13,221 nt of DNA, from NCBI GenBank assembly GCA_964605915.1, contig CAZSET010000107.1, positions 1 to 13,221 of the forward strand, read 5' to 3'. Numbering within the stretch: the stretch's first letter is position 1; every line of letters begins with the position of its first letter. Below are positions 6,588 through 13,221 of the stretch, one piece after another. Source of the stretch: DAOVRD01 sp964605915 (GTDB lineage: Bacteria; Planctomycetota; Brocadiia; SM23-32). Both the position numbers and the translations under genes were made by a program. The notes below the pieces were generated by a model. It saw only the letters and a program-made list of their open reading frames with translations. It made no database searches and had not been told where the DNA came from.

Positions 6588-6779
6588 CTATTCCTCCTCA
6601 ATGACGATGGCCTCGGTGGGGCAATCCTCTGCCGCCTGCCTGACGCACTCCTCGCTCTCGCCCGGCACTTCGTCCACTATGACCTCGGCGAACTCCTCGC
6701 CCATCTCGAACACCTCCGGGCAGGCGTCAACGCAAAGCCCACACGCAATGCAGTCCTCAGTGACCTCTACCTTCATCAT
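6588..6779 (-). CDS. 4Fe-4S single-cluster ferredoxin
   Basis: A 63-residue acidic electron carrier of the single 4Fe-4S, Thermotoga/Desulfovibrio type. CIACGLC gives Cys10, Cys13 and Cys16, and CPTEA gives the fourth ligand Cys53. Cys20 and Cys45 sit where such ferredoxins commonly have a disulfide or a lost second-cluster ligand. The partner enzyme is not evident. Two Met codons stand in tandem: ATG at 6779 and ATG at 6776. The GAGG upstream is only four bases from the first but seven from the second, so translation may start at the second (62 residues). The gene is preceded by a strong promoter and followed by the palindromic spacer, so it appears monocistronic. Very secure. Confidence 0.93.
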   Translation of the reverse strand: MMKVEVTEDCIACGLCVDACPEVFEMGEEFAEVIVDEVPGESEECVRQAAEDCPTEAIVIEEE

Positions 6780-6853
6780 CGATCCTCAAGAGCCCAGAGC
6801 GTACCGCGGCGCCCTCGCACTGCCGAAGGCATCCCATCGGGCAGACATTGCGA

Positions 6854-6868
6854 CGGACACACTGTCCG
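6854..6868. promoter_or_regulatory. Perfect 6-bp inverted repeat at the start of the ferredoxin transcript
   Basis: CGGACA-cac-TGTCCG is an exact inverted repeat centred about 18 bases after the predicted ferredoxin transcription start. This would be a suitable place for an operator bound by a dimeric repressor, or for a 5'-stabilising mRNA hairpin. There is no direct evidence for either role. Confidence 0.3.
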
Positions 6869-6885
6869 AGAAGGCCCGTGAGGCG

Positions 6886-6914
6886 ACTATAGCACGGGGG
6901 GCCAGGGCTGTCAA
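6886..6914 (-). promoter_or_regulatory. Near-consensus sigma70 promoter for the ferredoxin gene
   Basis: On the minus strand the -35 box TTGACA (6909-6914) is a perfect consensus, the spacer is exactly 17 bases (6892-6908), and the -10 box TATAGT (6886-6891) matches five of six. The predicted start is near 6879, with a leader of about 100 bases to the ferredoxin ATG. This is the best promoter in the window and suggests strong expression. Confidence 0.7.
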
Positions 6915-6964
6915 TCGCGGAAAACGCGCGCCGTCTGCTCACGTGGGGATGGCTCGATTTCGGC

Positions 6965-6970
6965 TATAAT
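6965..6970 (+). promoter_or_regulatory. Possible -10 element upstream of the DUF4159 gene
   Basis: A perfect TATAAT lies in the plus orientation about 259 bases before the DUF4159 start. No -35-like hexamer is found at 16-18 bases and there is no extended -10 TG. A second weak pair, TTGCGG (7132-7137) and TATATC (7154-7159), is closer to the gene. Either could drive it. Confidence 0.3.
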
Positions 6971-7228
6971 AGTGTGGGCGGACGGCTTGCGCATTCGCGG
7001 CTAAAATGGGCGCCATCCGCCCGCGGAGATGGATGCGCGCGTAGCCAATGGACTCCCGGCGCCACGCGGCAAGGTTGCGCCGAAAGGAACGCATGAGGGG
7101 CGATTGGGCTCTGCCCCCTTTACATTCGGCATTGCGGAAACGCCCCCGCAGGATATATCATGTCGGGTGCAAAAGCCGGGAACCTCTCGCACAACGTGAG
7201 GGGCTCCTGGCGGCGGAAAGGAGTCGCC
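6971..7228 (+). other. Leader/spacer before the DUF4159 gene
   Basis: No gene is supported in this stretch. It contains a small GC hairpin (AGGGGC at 7096-7101 with GCCCCT-like sequence at 7113-7119). An ATG at 7093 is preceded by AAGGA but opens only a short arginine-rich frame that overlaps the next gene, so I do not accept it. With the promoter region it forms the roughly 450-base divergent spacer between ferredoxin and DUF4159. Confidence 0.35.
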
Positions 7229-8749
7229 ATGAGAGCAATCCGGAACGTCGTGCTGATGCTGGTCTTTCTGGTGGTGGCAGACGGCTTCGCCGATGACGGG
7301 TTCAACGTGCCCAAGGGGCCGTGCGGGTCCGCTCCCCCGGCGGCTCCGCAGAGGCGCAAAGGTGGCGAAGGGTTCCCACCGCTGCCCCTGCCCGCCACAC
7401 CCCTGAGGCGCACCGAGAAGAAGCGGCCGCCCTCCCCGCCGGTCCTGATCGCCAAGATCCAGTTCGGCGGCATCAAGGAAGTGCAGCGAGATGGCGAGGC
7501 GATCCGTTACTACGACTGGAACAAGGACCCCGGCGACGTGGCGATGCTCACACAGATCGCCCACGAGACGCTGGGCGTGAACTACACCAGGAAGCAGGGA
7601 CCGCTGCGGGCGTTCACCACCGATCCCGCCCAGTTCCCCATCTTCTACTACACCGGAAGCGACGACTTCCAGCTCTCCGAGCAGGATGTGGCGCTGCTGC
7701 GCACGTTCCTCCAGAACGGGGGCACGATCTGGGGCGACACCTGCTTCGGCGACCCGGACTTCTTCAAGGCGTTCACGCGGGAGATGAACCGCGTCCTGCC
7801 GGACCGGCGCTGGCGCCGGCTGCCCGACGATCATCCGCTCTTCCACTGCTATTACCAGATCGACGAGGTCACGTATACCCGGCCGGTGCCCGACGCCGAC
7901 GGAACGACGGGGAAGCCCGTGTTCTTCGGCCTGGACTTCGGCGACCGCACCGCCGTCGTCCTGTCGCGCTACGACGTGAGCTGCGGATGGGACGGCCACA
8001 TCCGCGAGGGCGCTTACAGCGTGCATCCCGGCGATGCCCGGCGGCTCGGCGTCAACATGATCGCTTACGCGCTGGTCACCTTCCCCCTGGCCCAGTACCA
8101 GAGCACGGGCAAGGTCTATTACGAGGAACAGGAGCGGGCGAGGGGCGACTTCGTCTTCGCCCAGGCCAAACTGGGCGACAACTGGGACGTCCAGCCGAAT
8201 GCCATCGCCAACCTGCTGAAGTTCGTGACGGCCAACACCAGCGCGGAGGTCAAGTTCGAGCGCAACGCCGTTGAGCTGACCGCGGACGAACTGCTCGAGT
8301 ATCCCTTCCTCTACGTGACGGGGCGGCACGACTTTGAGCTGAGCGAGGCGCAGATCCAGGCGCTGCGGCGATACCTGGGCAGCGGCGGGTTCCTGCTGGC
8401 CAGCCCCAGTTGCGGCGAGCGCGAGTTCGACAGGGCATTCCGGCGCGAGATGGCCAGGGCGCTGCCGGACCATGAGCTCCAGAAGCTGCCCGCAGACCAC
8501 CCCGTCTACACCATCCTGAACCGCGTCGAAGACGTGACTTACACCGATTACGCCGCGTCCACCGGCGAAGCGCCGCCCCCCCTGCCGCTGGAAGGCATCG
8601 AGCTGGGAGGCACAACGGCCGTGATCTACACCCCCTACGGCATCGGCGGCGGCTGGCGCGGGTTCGACCACCCCTTCGGCCGAGACATTGCCCAGCACGA
8701 CGCCGTCAGGCTCGGCGTGAACGTCGTCCTCTATGCCATGACGCACTGA
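7229..8749 (+). CDS. Secreted protein with two tandem DUF4159 domains
   Basis: A 506-residue protein with a signal peptide (MRAIRNVVLMLVFLVVADGFA, cleavage near residue 21), a Pro/Arg-rich linker (30-72), and two copies of a DUF4159-like domain at roughly 73-285 and 307-504. Paired landmarks are YTGSDDFQLSEQD with VTGRHDFELSEAQ, FLQNGGTIWGD with YLGSGGFLLAS, FTREMNRVLP with FRREMARALP, and RRLGVNMIAYAL with VRLGVNVVLYAM. DUF4159 has a class I glutamine-amidotransferase-like flavodoxin fold of unknown function and recurs next to MoxR/DUF58/VWA genes. I chose the ATG at 7229, not the in-frame one at 7160, because AAGGAG lies five bases before it and a proper signal peptide follows. It is probably exported to the periplasm. 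A duplicated domain in one chain is notable. Family sure, role unknown. Confidence 0.85.
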   Translation: MRAIRNVVLMLVFLVVADGFADDGFNVPKGPCGSAPPAAPQRRKGGEGFPPLPLPATPLRRTEKKRPPSPPVLIAKIQFGGIKEVQRDGEAIRYYDWNKDPGDVAMLTQIAHETLGVNYTRKQGPLRAFTTDPAQFPIFYYTGSDDFQLSEQDVALLRTFLQNGGTIWGDTCFGDPDFFKAFTREMNRVLPDRRWRRLPDDHPLFHCYYQIDEVTYTRPVPDADGTTGKPVFFGLDFGDRTAVVLSRYDVSCGWDGHIREGAYSVHPGDARRLGVNMIAYALVTFPLAQYQSTGKVYYEEQERARGDFVFAQAKLGDNWDVQPNAIANLLKFVTANTSAEVKFERNAVELTADELLEYPFLYVTGRHDFELSEAQIQALRRYLGSGGFLLASPSCGEREFDRAFRREMARALPDHELQKLPADHPVYTILNRVEDVTYTDYAASTGEAPPPLPLEGIELGGTTAVIYTPYGIGGGWRGFDHPFGRDIAQHDAVRLGVNVVLYAMTH

Positions 8750-8866
8750 CAGGGAAGCAGCCCGCGCTCAGTGGTGAGTGGCCGGTGCGGCCCTGGCGAA
8801 CTTGCCGCCGTCCCCTTCTGCCGAGGGCGGCGTCTGGTAGCGGCCGTCAGAGAAAGGAAGGACGCA

Positions 8867-9982
8867 TTGGGCCCCGAAAAACGACACGCGCCGGACGCCG
8901 AGCCCAGCCATCGGGACAGGGATGCGAAACTGGTCGCCAGACTCGGTTCGGTGCGCAAGGTCATGCTCGCCGAGATCGAGAAGGTGATCGTGGGCCAGCA
9001 GGAGGTGCTCGAGCAGATCCTCATCACGCTCTTCTGCCGCGGTCACTGCCTGGTGGTGGGAGTGCCGGGCCTGGCCAAGACCCTCATCGTGCGCACCCTG
9101 GCCCGGTGCCTGAGCCTGGGGTTCAAGCGCATCCAGTTCACCCCGGACCTGATGCCAAGCGACATCACGGGTACCGAAGTGCTCGACATCGACCCGGAAA
9201 CACAGCAGAGGCGGTTCCGGTTCGTGTCCGGTCCGGTATTCACCAACGTGCTGCTGGCCGATGAGATCAACCGCACGCCCCCCAAGACGCAGGCGGCCCT
9301 GCTGGAGTGCATGCAGGAATACGCCGTGACCGTGGGGGGAAACACCTACCCCATCGAGCAGCCGTTCTTCGTGCTGGCGACGCAGAACCCCATCGAGCAG
9401 GAAGGCACCTATCCCCTGCCCGAGGCGCAGCTTGACCGCTTCATGCTGAACATCTTCATTACGTACCCCGAGCGGGGCGAAGAGATAGAGATATTCAAGA
9501 AGACCACAACGGACGAGCTGCCCGAAGCGAAGGCCGTCATGGACGGGCGCCAGATCACGCAGGTTCAGCACATCGTGCGGCGGGCGCCCGTCAGCGATCA
9601 CGTGCTGGAATACGTCGCCGACCTCGTACGGGCCACGCGGCCCGAATGCAACGAGGCGCCGCCCTACGTCAAGGACTACGTGGAATGGGGCGCCGGACCG
9701 CGCGCCGGGCAGTACCTGGTCCTGGGAGCCAAGGCCCGGGCCCTCATTCAAGGGCGGTTCAACGTTGCCTGCTCCGACGTCCGCGCCGTCGCCCATCCCG
9801 TGCTGCGGCATCGCATCTTCACCAATTTCAACGCCGACAGCGAGGGCATCTCCGTCGAGGGCGTGATCGATCATTTGCTGGAAACCATCCAGGAGCCGGA
9901 CGAGAAGGCGTACGCCCAGAAGGCCCGCCGGGAAAGGGCCGCCGGCGCGGGAGCCGCCAGGGAGGAGGCGACGGACCTCTAG
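8867..9982 (+). CDS. MoxR-family AAA+ ATPase
   Basis: A 371-residue MoxR ATPase (family about 320-350), a cytoplasmic chaperone-like motor thought to help mature or activate protein complexes together with VWA-domain partners. Walker A GVPGLAKT (65-72), Walker B LLADEINR (129-136), sensor 1 TQN (172-174) and the EAQLDRF arginine motif (187-193) are all present. The C-terminal lid contains the family phrase YLVLGAKARAL. The frame is open from a GTG at 8771, but that has no ribosome-binding site. I chose the TTG at 8867 because AAGGAAGG lies five bases before it and the extra upstream residues are atypical. It follows DUF4159 by 117 bases and precedes DUF58 by 48 bases. The TTG start could lower translation. 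Function of the family secure, target unknown. Confidence 0.93.
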   Translation: MGPEKRHAPDAEPSHRDRDAKLVARLGSVRKVMLAEIEKVIVGQQEVLEQILITLFCRGHCLVVGVPGLAKTLIVRTLARCLSLGFKRIQFTPDLMPSDITGTEVLDIDPETQQRRFRFVSGPVFTNVLLADEINRTPPKTQAALLECMQEYAVTVGGNTYPIEQPFFVLATQNPIEQEGTYPLPEAQLDRFMLNIFITYPERGEEIEIFKKTTTDELPEAKAVMDGRQITQVQHIVRRAPVSDHVLEYVADLVRATRPECNEAPPYVKDYVEWGAGPRAGQYLVLGAKARALIQGRFNVACSDVRAVAHPVLRHRIFTNFNADSEGISVEGVIDHLLETIQEPDEKAYAQKARRERAAGAGAAREEATDL

Positions 9983-10030
9983 CCAGGTGCCGTCGGCCAC
10001 TGCCCGCTTTCCACTGACCACTGCCTGAAG

Positions 10031-10930
10031 ATGCGCCCCGGATTCAGAAGCAAATACCACGAGCCTCAGAAGCTCGCCCGGATAAGCAACCTCCAGTTCA
10101 TCGCCCGCGCCGTCGTCGAGGGCTACATCAGCGGCCTGCACCGCAGCCCGTTCAAGGGCTTTAGCGCCGAGTTCGCCGAGTACCGCGAATACCTGCCCGG
10201 AGACGATCTGAAGCACTTCGACTGGAAGGTCTTCGCCCGCAGCGACAAGCGCTACGTCAAGCAGTACGAGGAGGAGACCAACCTGACGTGCACGCTGCTG
10301 CTCGACTCGAGCGGCTCGATGCTGTTCGGTTCCGACGGCCTGACGAAGTTCGACTACGGCAGCTTCCTCGTGGCGGCCCTGACCTACCTGATGATACTCC
10401 AACGGGACCAGGTCGGGCTGGTGGTCTTCGACGAGCAGGTGCGCAAGCGCATCCCTCCCAGCAATAGCCCCGCCCACATGAGGAACATCCTGGAAGAGCT
10501 GGAGCGTACCGAGCCCGGGGGCGAGACCGGCATCGCGGCCTCGCTGCATTCGGTGGCCGAAAGCACCCGCCGGCGCGGACTCGTCATCGTCATCAGCGAC
10601 CTGATAGACGATCAGGAAGCCGTCATGAACGCCCTCAGCCATTTCCGACACGACCGCAACGAGGTCGTCGTCTTCAACCTGTTCGACCCCGCCGAGCAAG
10701 ACCTGCCCTACGATGGGCTGATCGACTTCGTCGACCTGGAGACGAACCGGAAGATGCAGGTCAGGGCCGACGTGGTCCGGCAGGACTACCGCCGCAAGTT
10801 CGAGGGCTTCATCCAGCATTACCGGCAGGCCTGCGCGGCGTCCCGCGTGGACTATCAGTTCGTGACCACCGATGCCCCGTACGAGCTGATGCTGGCCGCT
10901 TACCTAAACAGACGCGAGAAGTGCAAGTAG
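10031..10930 (+). CDS. DUF58 domain protein (VWA-type MoxR partner)
   Basis: A 299-residue soluble DUF58 protein, the usual partner of MoxR ATPases. The DUF58 signature runs from FSAEFAEYREYLPGDDLK to HFDWKVFARSDKRYVKQYE (residues 44-80). It is followed by a VWA-like fold with a complete MIDAS metal site: DSSGSM (92-97), Thr166 in GGETGI and Asp190 in ISDLIDD. No membrane segment is seen, unlike longer DUF58 proteins. Its start is 48 bases past the moxR stop. No good Shine-Dalgarno precedes the ATG at 10031, so expression may depend on coupling with moxR. It may act as adaptor presenting a client to the ATPase (inferred from the family). Very secure as to family. Confidence 0.93.
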   Translation: MRPGFRSKYHEPQKLARISNLQFIARAVVEGYISGLHRSPFKGFSAEFAEYREYLPGDDLKHFDWKVFARSDKRYVKQYEEETNLTCTLLLDSSGSMLFGSDGLTKFDYGSFLVAALTYLMILQRDQVGLVVFDEQVRKRIPPSNSPAHMRNILEELERTEPGGETGIAASLHSVAESTRRRGLVIVISDLIDDQEAVMNALSHFRHDRNEVVVFNLFDPAEQDLPYDGLIDFVDLETNRKMQVRADVVRQDYRRKFEGFIQHYRQACAASRVDYQFVTTDAPYELMLAAYLNRREKCK

Positions 10931-10987
10931 GTACTCGGGCCTGGTCTGCGACCCTTGCTCTATCCGCTCCCGGCGTGAGCCGGCTCA

Positions 10988-11030
10988 AGCAAGAAGTAGG
11001 AGTGGGAGTAAGAGCAGGAGCAAGAGCAGG
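10988..11030 (+). repeat. Purine-rich short-word repeat, copy 1
   Basis: Roughly 43 bases of near-continuous A/G built from six-base words such as GTAGGA, GTAAGA and GCAGGA. A similar tract occurs at 11237-11279. In both copies GGCAGCAGGA follows downstream, which suggests a duplicated block. Confidence 0.55.
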
Positions 11031-11033
11031 TAG

Positions 11034-11053
11034 GGGCACGGCGTGCCGTGCCC
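11034..11053. repeat. Perfect 8-bp GC hairpin
   Basis: GGGCACGG-CGTG-CCGTGCCC is an exact stem with a four-base loop, directly after the first purine tract. No T-run follows, so a Rho-independent terminator for the upstream module is unlikely. An intergenic palindromic repeat is more plausible. Confidence 0.5.
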
Positions 11054-11236
11054 GCCCCGGCAGCAGGAGCAACGATTAACCGTTGACGATTGACGATCAA
11101 CGGCGGGCGAGCAACGGCAAAGACGTCAAACGGACAACGGCTTTCAACAGGGATGGACAGGATGACCAGGATATCGGCTCCAACGAACAACGAGAAACGA
11201 GCAACGATCAACTGTCAACGATTAACCATCAACAAC

Positions 11237-11279
11237 GAATGAGAGCAAGAGCACGAGTAGGAGTAAGAGTAGGAGTGAG
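11237..11279 (+). repeat. Purine-rich short-word repeat, copy 2
   Basis: Second tract of AGTAGG, AGTAAG and GAGCAAG words, about 50 bases before the BatA-type gene. It mirrors the tract at 10988-11030. Confidence 0.55.
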
Positions 11280-11330
11280 CGCGGCAGCAGGAAGGGGCAG
11301 AGGATGCGCTGGCCGAGGGACGAGGGATAG

Positions 11331-13221
11331 ATGATCCATCTGCTCTGGGCGTCGCTCGCCATCCCCATAGTCATCCACCTGGTGCACCGCCGGAAGGCCA
11401 AGCGCGTGCCGTTCAGCACGCTGCGCTTCCTGCGCATGGTGGACCAGCGGGTGGCGCGCCGCCAGCGGCTGAAGGAACTGCTGCTGCTCGCCCTGAGGCT
11501 CCTGCTGCTCGCCGCGCTGATCGGGGCGCTCTACCGCCCGATGATCCGCTCGGCAACCTTCAAGGGCAGCGACGTTCCGACGGCGGTCGCCGTGGTGCTG
11601 GACAACACGTATTCGCTGCGCGCCAGCTCACGGGGCGCGATGCGGTTCGGCAGGGCCCGGCAGGCCGTCGCAGACATCCTGGACGGCCTCGGAAAGGGCG
11701 ATGCGGCGGTCCTGGTGCCGTTCGATGCGCAGGATGAGGCCCCGCCCGAACTGACGACCGGGCTCGCACATGTGCGCGATGAACTCAAAGCCATGGAGTG
11801 CGGCTACGGCACGGCGGAGCTGGCCGGGCCGCTGCGACGGGCTCTGGCCGCCCTCGAGCGCAGCACGCTCCCGCGCAAGGAGCTCTACGTCGTCACGGAT
11901 TTCCAGAGGCTGTGCTGGACCCCCGCGCTCGCAGAGCTGCACGAGGCCTTCCCCGCGGATATGCCCGTCTTCCTGGTGGACGTGGGCGGCGAGGTGCAGG
12001 AGAACCTGGCGGTCACGAGCGTCGAGTTCGGCGTGAACGTTCAGGTGGCCGGCACCGCCTCCCAGATCTACTGCCGGCTGCTGAACACGGGCAGCCGCAA
12101 CGTCGAGCAGAACCTCGGCCTCTTCCTCAACGGCGAGAAGGTCGCAGAGCGCGAGGTGTCTCTGGCCGCGGGTGCAGAGGTGACGGTCACCTTCAGCCAC
12201 GTCTTCGGCCGGAGCGGGCAGTTCGCCGGTGAGCTCAGGCTCGGGCCCGACGAACTGGGGCCGGACGACTCCCGCTACTTCACCGTGAACGTGCTGGAAA
12301 GCCTGCCCGTGCTGCTGGTGAACGGCGATCCCTCCACGGTGCCTTACCTGAACGAGACCTTCTTCCTGGAACTCGCCCTCTCGGCGCCGGCGGCCGGCGG
12401 CAAGACCGTATCCCCGGTCAGGGCGGAGACGGCCACGGCGGCGGATTTTCTCGAGCATCGGCTGGACGACTACGGCTGCGTCATCTTCGCCAACGTGCCC
12501 CGCCTGCCCGACCTGTGGGCGGATCGGCTGCGCCGTTACGTCGAGGGCGGCGGCGGGCTCATCGTGTTCGCCGGCGACCGGGTGGACCCGGCCTCCTATA
12601 ACACGGCACTGGCCGGCGACGGCGGCGAATCTCTGCTGCCGGCGCTTCTGGGCGAGGTGCGACGGGCCGACGAAGACGCCGCGGGAGGCGGCTTCCGCAT
12701 CCGCCGGCTGGACCGCCAGCATCCGATCCTGCGGGGCGTGGCCGACGCCATAGACACGGGCGCGGCCCGGGTCGAGCGCTTCTTCTCCGTCACGCCGCAG
12801 GCGGAGGGCGGGGCCGTGCTGGCGGAGCTGGACGCCGGCCCGCTGCTGCTCGAGAAGAAGGCCGGCGCGGGCAGCGTGATCCTGTGCACGAGCAGCGCCG
12901 ACCTGGACTGGAACAACCTGCCCGCCCGTTCGTTCTTCCTGCCCGTGCTGCACCAGATGGTCTATTACGCCGGACGGTCGGCGACGGGCGACCGCGAGGT
13001 CGCGGTCGGCTCGCCCTATGCAGTACAGCTTCCACCGTCAGACGAGGCGGCCCAGGTCAGCTTCTTCGGCCCGGCCTCCGAGGACGGAGAGGCGCCCGTG
13101 GAGCTGCCGAGTACGGGCTCGACCGACGAGGCCGGCAGGATCGCCTTCAAAGAAACCGGGCGGCCCGGCATCTACCGCGCCGTCTACACGACAGGAGACG
13201 AGAAGCGCGAGGAGCTCTTCG
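11331..13221 (+). CDS. BatA-type membrane protein with VWA and GATase-like domains (partial, runs off the right end)
   Basis: 630 codons are visible with no stop. The N-terminal BatA region has a membrane helix (about 3-18, LLWASLAIPIVIHLVH), the RRKAKRVPFSTLRFL signature, and a second helix (about 48-68). A VWA domain follows from about 84 with MIDAS-like DNTYS (91-95), GTAEL (160-164) and TDFQ (189-192). The middle part carries Ig-like beta sequence (about 230-315), then a GATase1-like domain with LLVNGDPS (328-335) and GGGGLIVFAGD (406-416). This matches the large BatA/VWA/GATase-like proteins encoded after MoxR-DUF58 in planctomycetes. The bulk should be displayed between or beyond the two helices. 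The ATG at 11331 has GAGGG five bases upstream and an in-frame TAG immediately before it, which fixes it as the earliest ATG. Family sure, role unknown. Confidence 0.88.
   Translation, partial: MIHLLWASLAIPIVIHLVHRRKAKRVPFSTLRFLRMVDQRVARRQRLKELLLLALRLLLLAALIGALYRPMIRSATFKGSDVPTAVAVVLDNTYSLRASSRGAMRFGRARQAVADILDGLGKGDAAVLVPFDAQDEAPPELTTGLAHVRDELKAMECGYGTAELAGPLRRALAALERSTLPRKELYVVTDFQRLCWTPALAELHEAFPADMPVFLVDVGGEVQENLAVTSVEFGVNVQVAGTASQIYCRLLNTGSRNVEQNLGLFLNGEKVAEREVSLAAGAEVTVTFSHVFGRSGQFAGELRLGPDELGPDDSRYFTVNVLESLPVLLVNGDPSTVPYLNETFFLELALSAPAAGGKTVSPVRAETATAADFLEHRLDDYGCVIFANVPRLPDLWADRLRRYVEGGGGLIVFAGDRVDPASYNTALAGDGGESLLPALLGEVRRADEDAAGGGFRIRRLDRQHPILRGVADAIDTGAARVERFFSVTPQAEGGAVLAELDAGPLLLEKKAGAGSVILCTSSADLDWNNLPARSFFLPVLHQMVYYAGRSATGDREVAVGSPYAVQLPPSDEAAQVSFFGPASEDGEAPVELPSTGSTDEAGRIAFKETGRPGIYRAVYTTGDEKREELF

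Larger units (their letters stand above)
10931..11330. other. 400-base spacer of low-complexity and duplicated words
   Basis: No gene is supported here. The plus strand is unusually purine-rich and is built from repeated words: AGGAGTAAGAG-type tracts, CAACGATTAACC twice (11070-11081 and 11216-11227), GGCAGCAGGA twice (11059-11068 and 11283-11292), many CAACGA words, and a CAGGGATGGACAGGATG stretch (11147-11163). CCGTTGA (11080-11086) is inverted as TCAACGG (11097-11103). Composition differs sharply from the flanking genes. It interrupts an otherwise tight gene run between DUF58 and the BatA-type gene, so it may hold an unrecognised promoter or be an accumulation of intergenic repeats. Confidence 0.6.

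Noticed and set aside
7093..7296. Small plus-strand frame with an AAGGA before its ATG
   Set aside because: The product is arginine-rich, has no family, and overlaps the DUF4159 signal peptide region out of frame.
7001..8746. A 581-codon open frame on the minus strand opposite the DUF4159 gene
   Set aside because: The sense strand has a signal peptide, Shine-Dalgarno and duplicated domains. The antisense product has none of these.
8785..8850. GC stem (GCCGCC ... GGCGGC) after the DUF4159 stop, as a possible terminator
   Set aside because: No T-run follows and it lies just before the moxR ribosome-binding site, so a Rho-independent terminator is not supported.
8768..10819. A 683-codon open frame on the minus strand opposite moxR and DUF58
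   Set aside because: Antisense shadow of two well-identified genes. No motif, no ribosome-binding site, and typical complementary-strand composition.
10988..11303. Short-word repeats as a possible CRISPR array
   Set aside because: Repeat words are six to twelve bases, irregularly spaced and without uniform spacers. No cas gene is nearby.
11628..12953. A 441-codon open frame on the minus strand opposite the BatA-type gene
   Set aside because: Antisense shadow of a gene with clear BatA and VWA features. The plus-strand gene is open to the window end.

Overview
The window reads as a piece of a GC-rich bacterial chromosome, most likely from a planctomycete or a close relative. This is inference. 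It rests on a short tyrosine-recombinase remnant of the type common in planctomycetes, on a DUF4159 / MoxR ATPase / DUF58 / BatA-type gene run, and on high GC with strong third-position bias that leaves long meaningless open frames opposite the real genes. No rRNA, tRNA, CRISPR array or intact mobile element was seen.

Bases 1-2305, minus strand: the left edge holds two gene scraps, the tail of a secreted beta-helix-like protein broken by an amber codon and a roughly 50-residue piece of a tyrosine recombinase. Next comes an intact typA/bipA translational GTPase gene with its own recognisable promoter.

Bases 2573-6128, minus strand: a probable transcription unit read from high to low coordinates. 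It runs ferritin-like protein (relative of encapsulin-associated ferritins), divergent class I LacD/DUF2090-type aldolase, AmrS-type radical SAM enzyme, then a damaged locus. In that locus the head of a DUF2156 protein is joined to the tail of an acetamidase/formamidase, with a one-base frameshift and an apparent internal deletion.

Bases 6129-7228: a mostly non-coding stretch around a small 4Fe-4S ferredoxin gene (minus). Upstream of the ferritin gene lie two adjacent imperfect palindromes, the larger about 173 bp. The ferredoxin has an almost perfect sigma70-type promoter with a small hairpin at the start of its transcript.

Bases 7229-13221, plus strand: a secreted protein with two DUF4159 domains, a MoxR AAA+ ATPase, a soluble DUF58 (VWA-type) protein, a 400-base repeat-rich spacer, and a BatA-type membrane protein with VWA and GATase-like domains that runs off the right end. 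MoxR with DUF58 and VWA membrane proteins is a known chaperone-like module whose clients are mostly unknown. The DUF4159 protein is a plausible exported partner because that domain recurs with this module.

The most unusual items are the palindromic block at 6267-6520, the chimeric DUF2156/acetamidase locus, the purine-rich repeat spacer at 10931-11330, and the internally duplicated DUF4159 protein. I did not find a clearly new multi-gene system.
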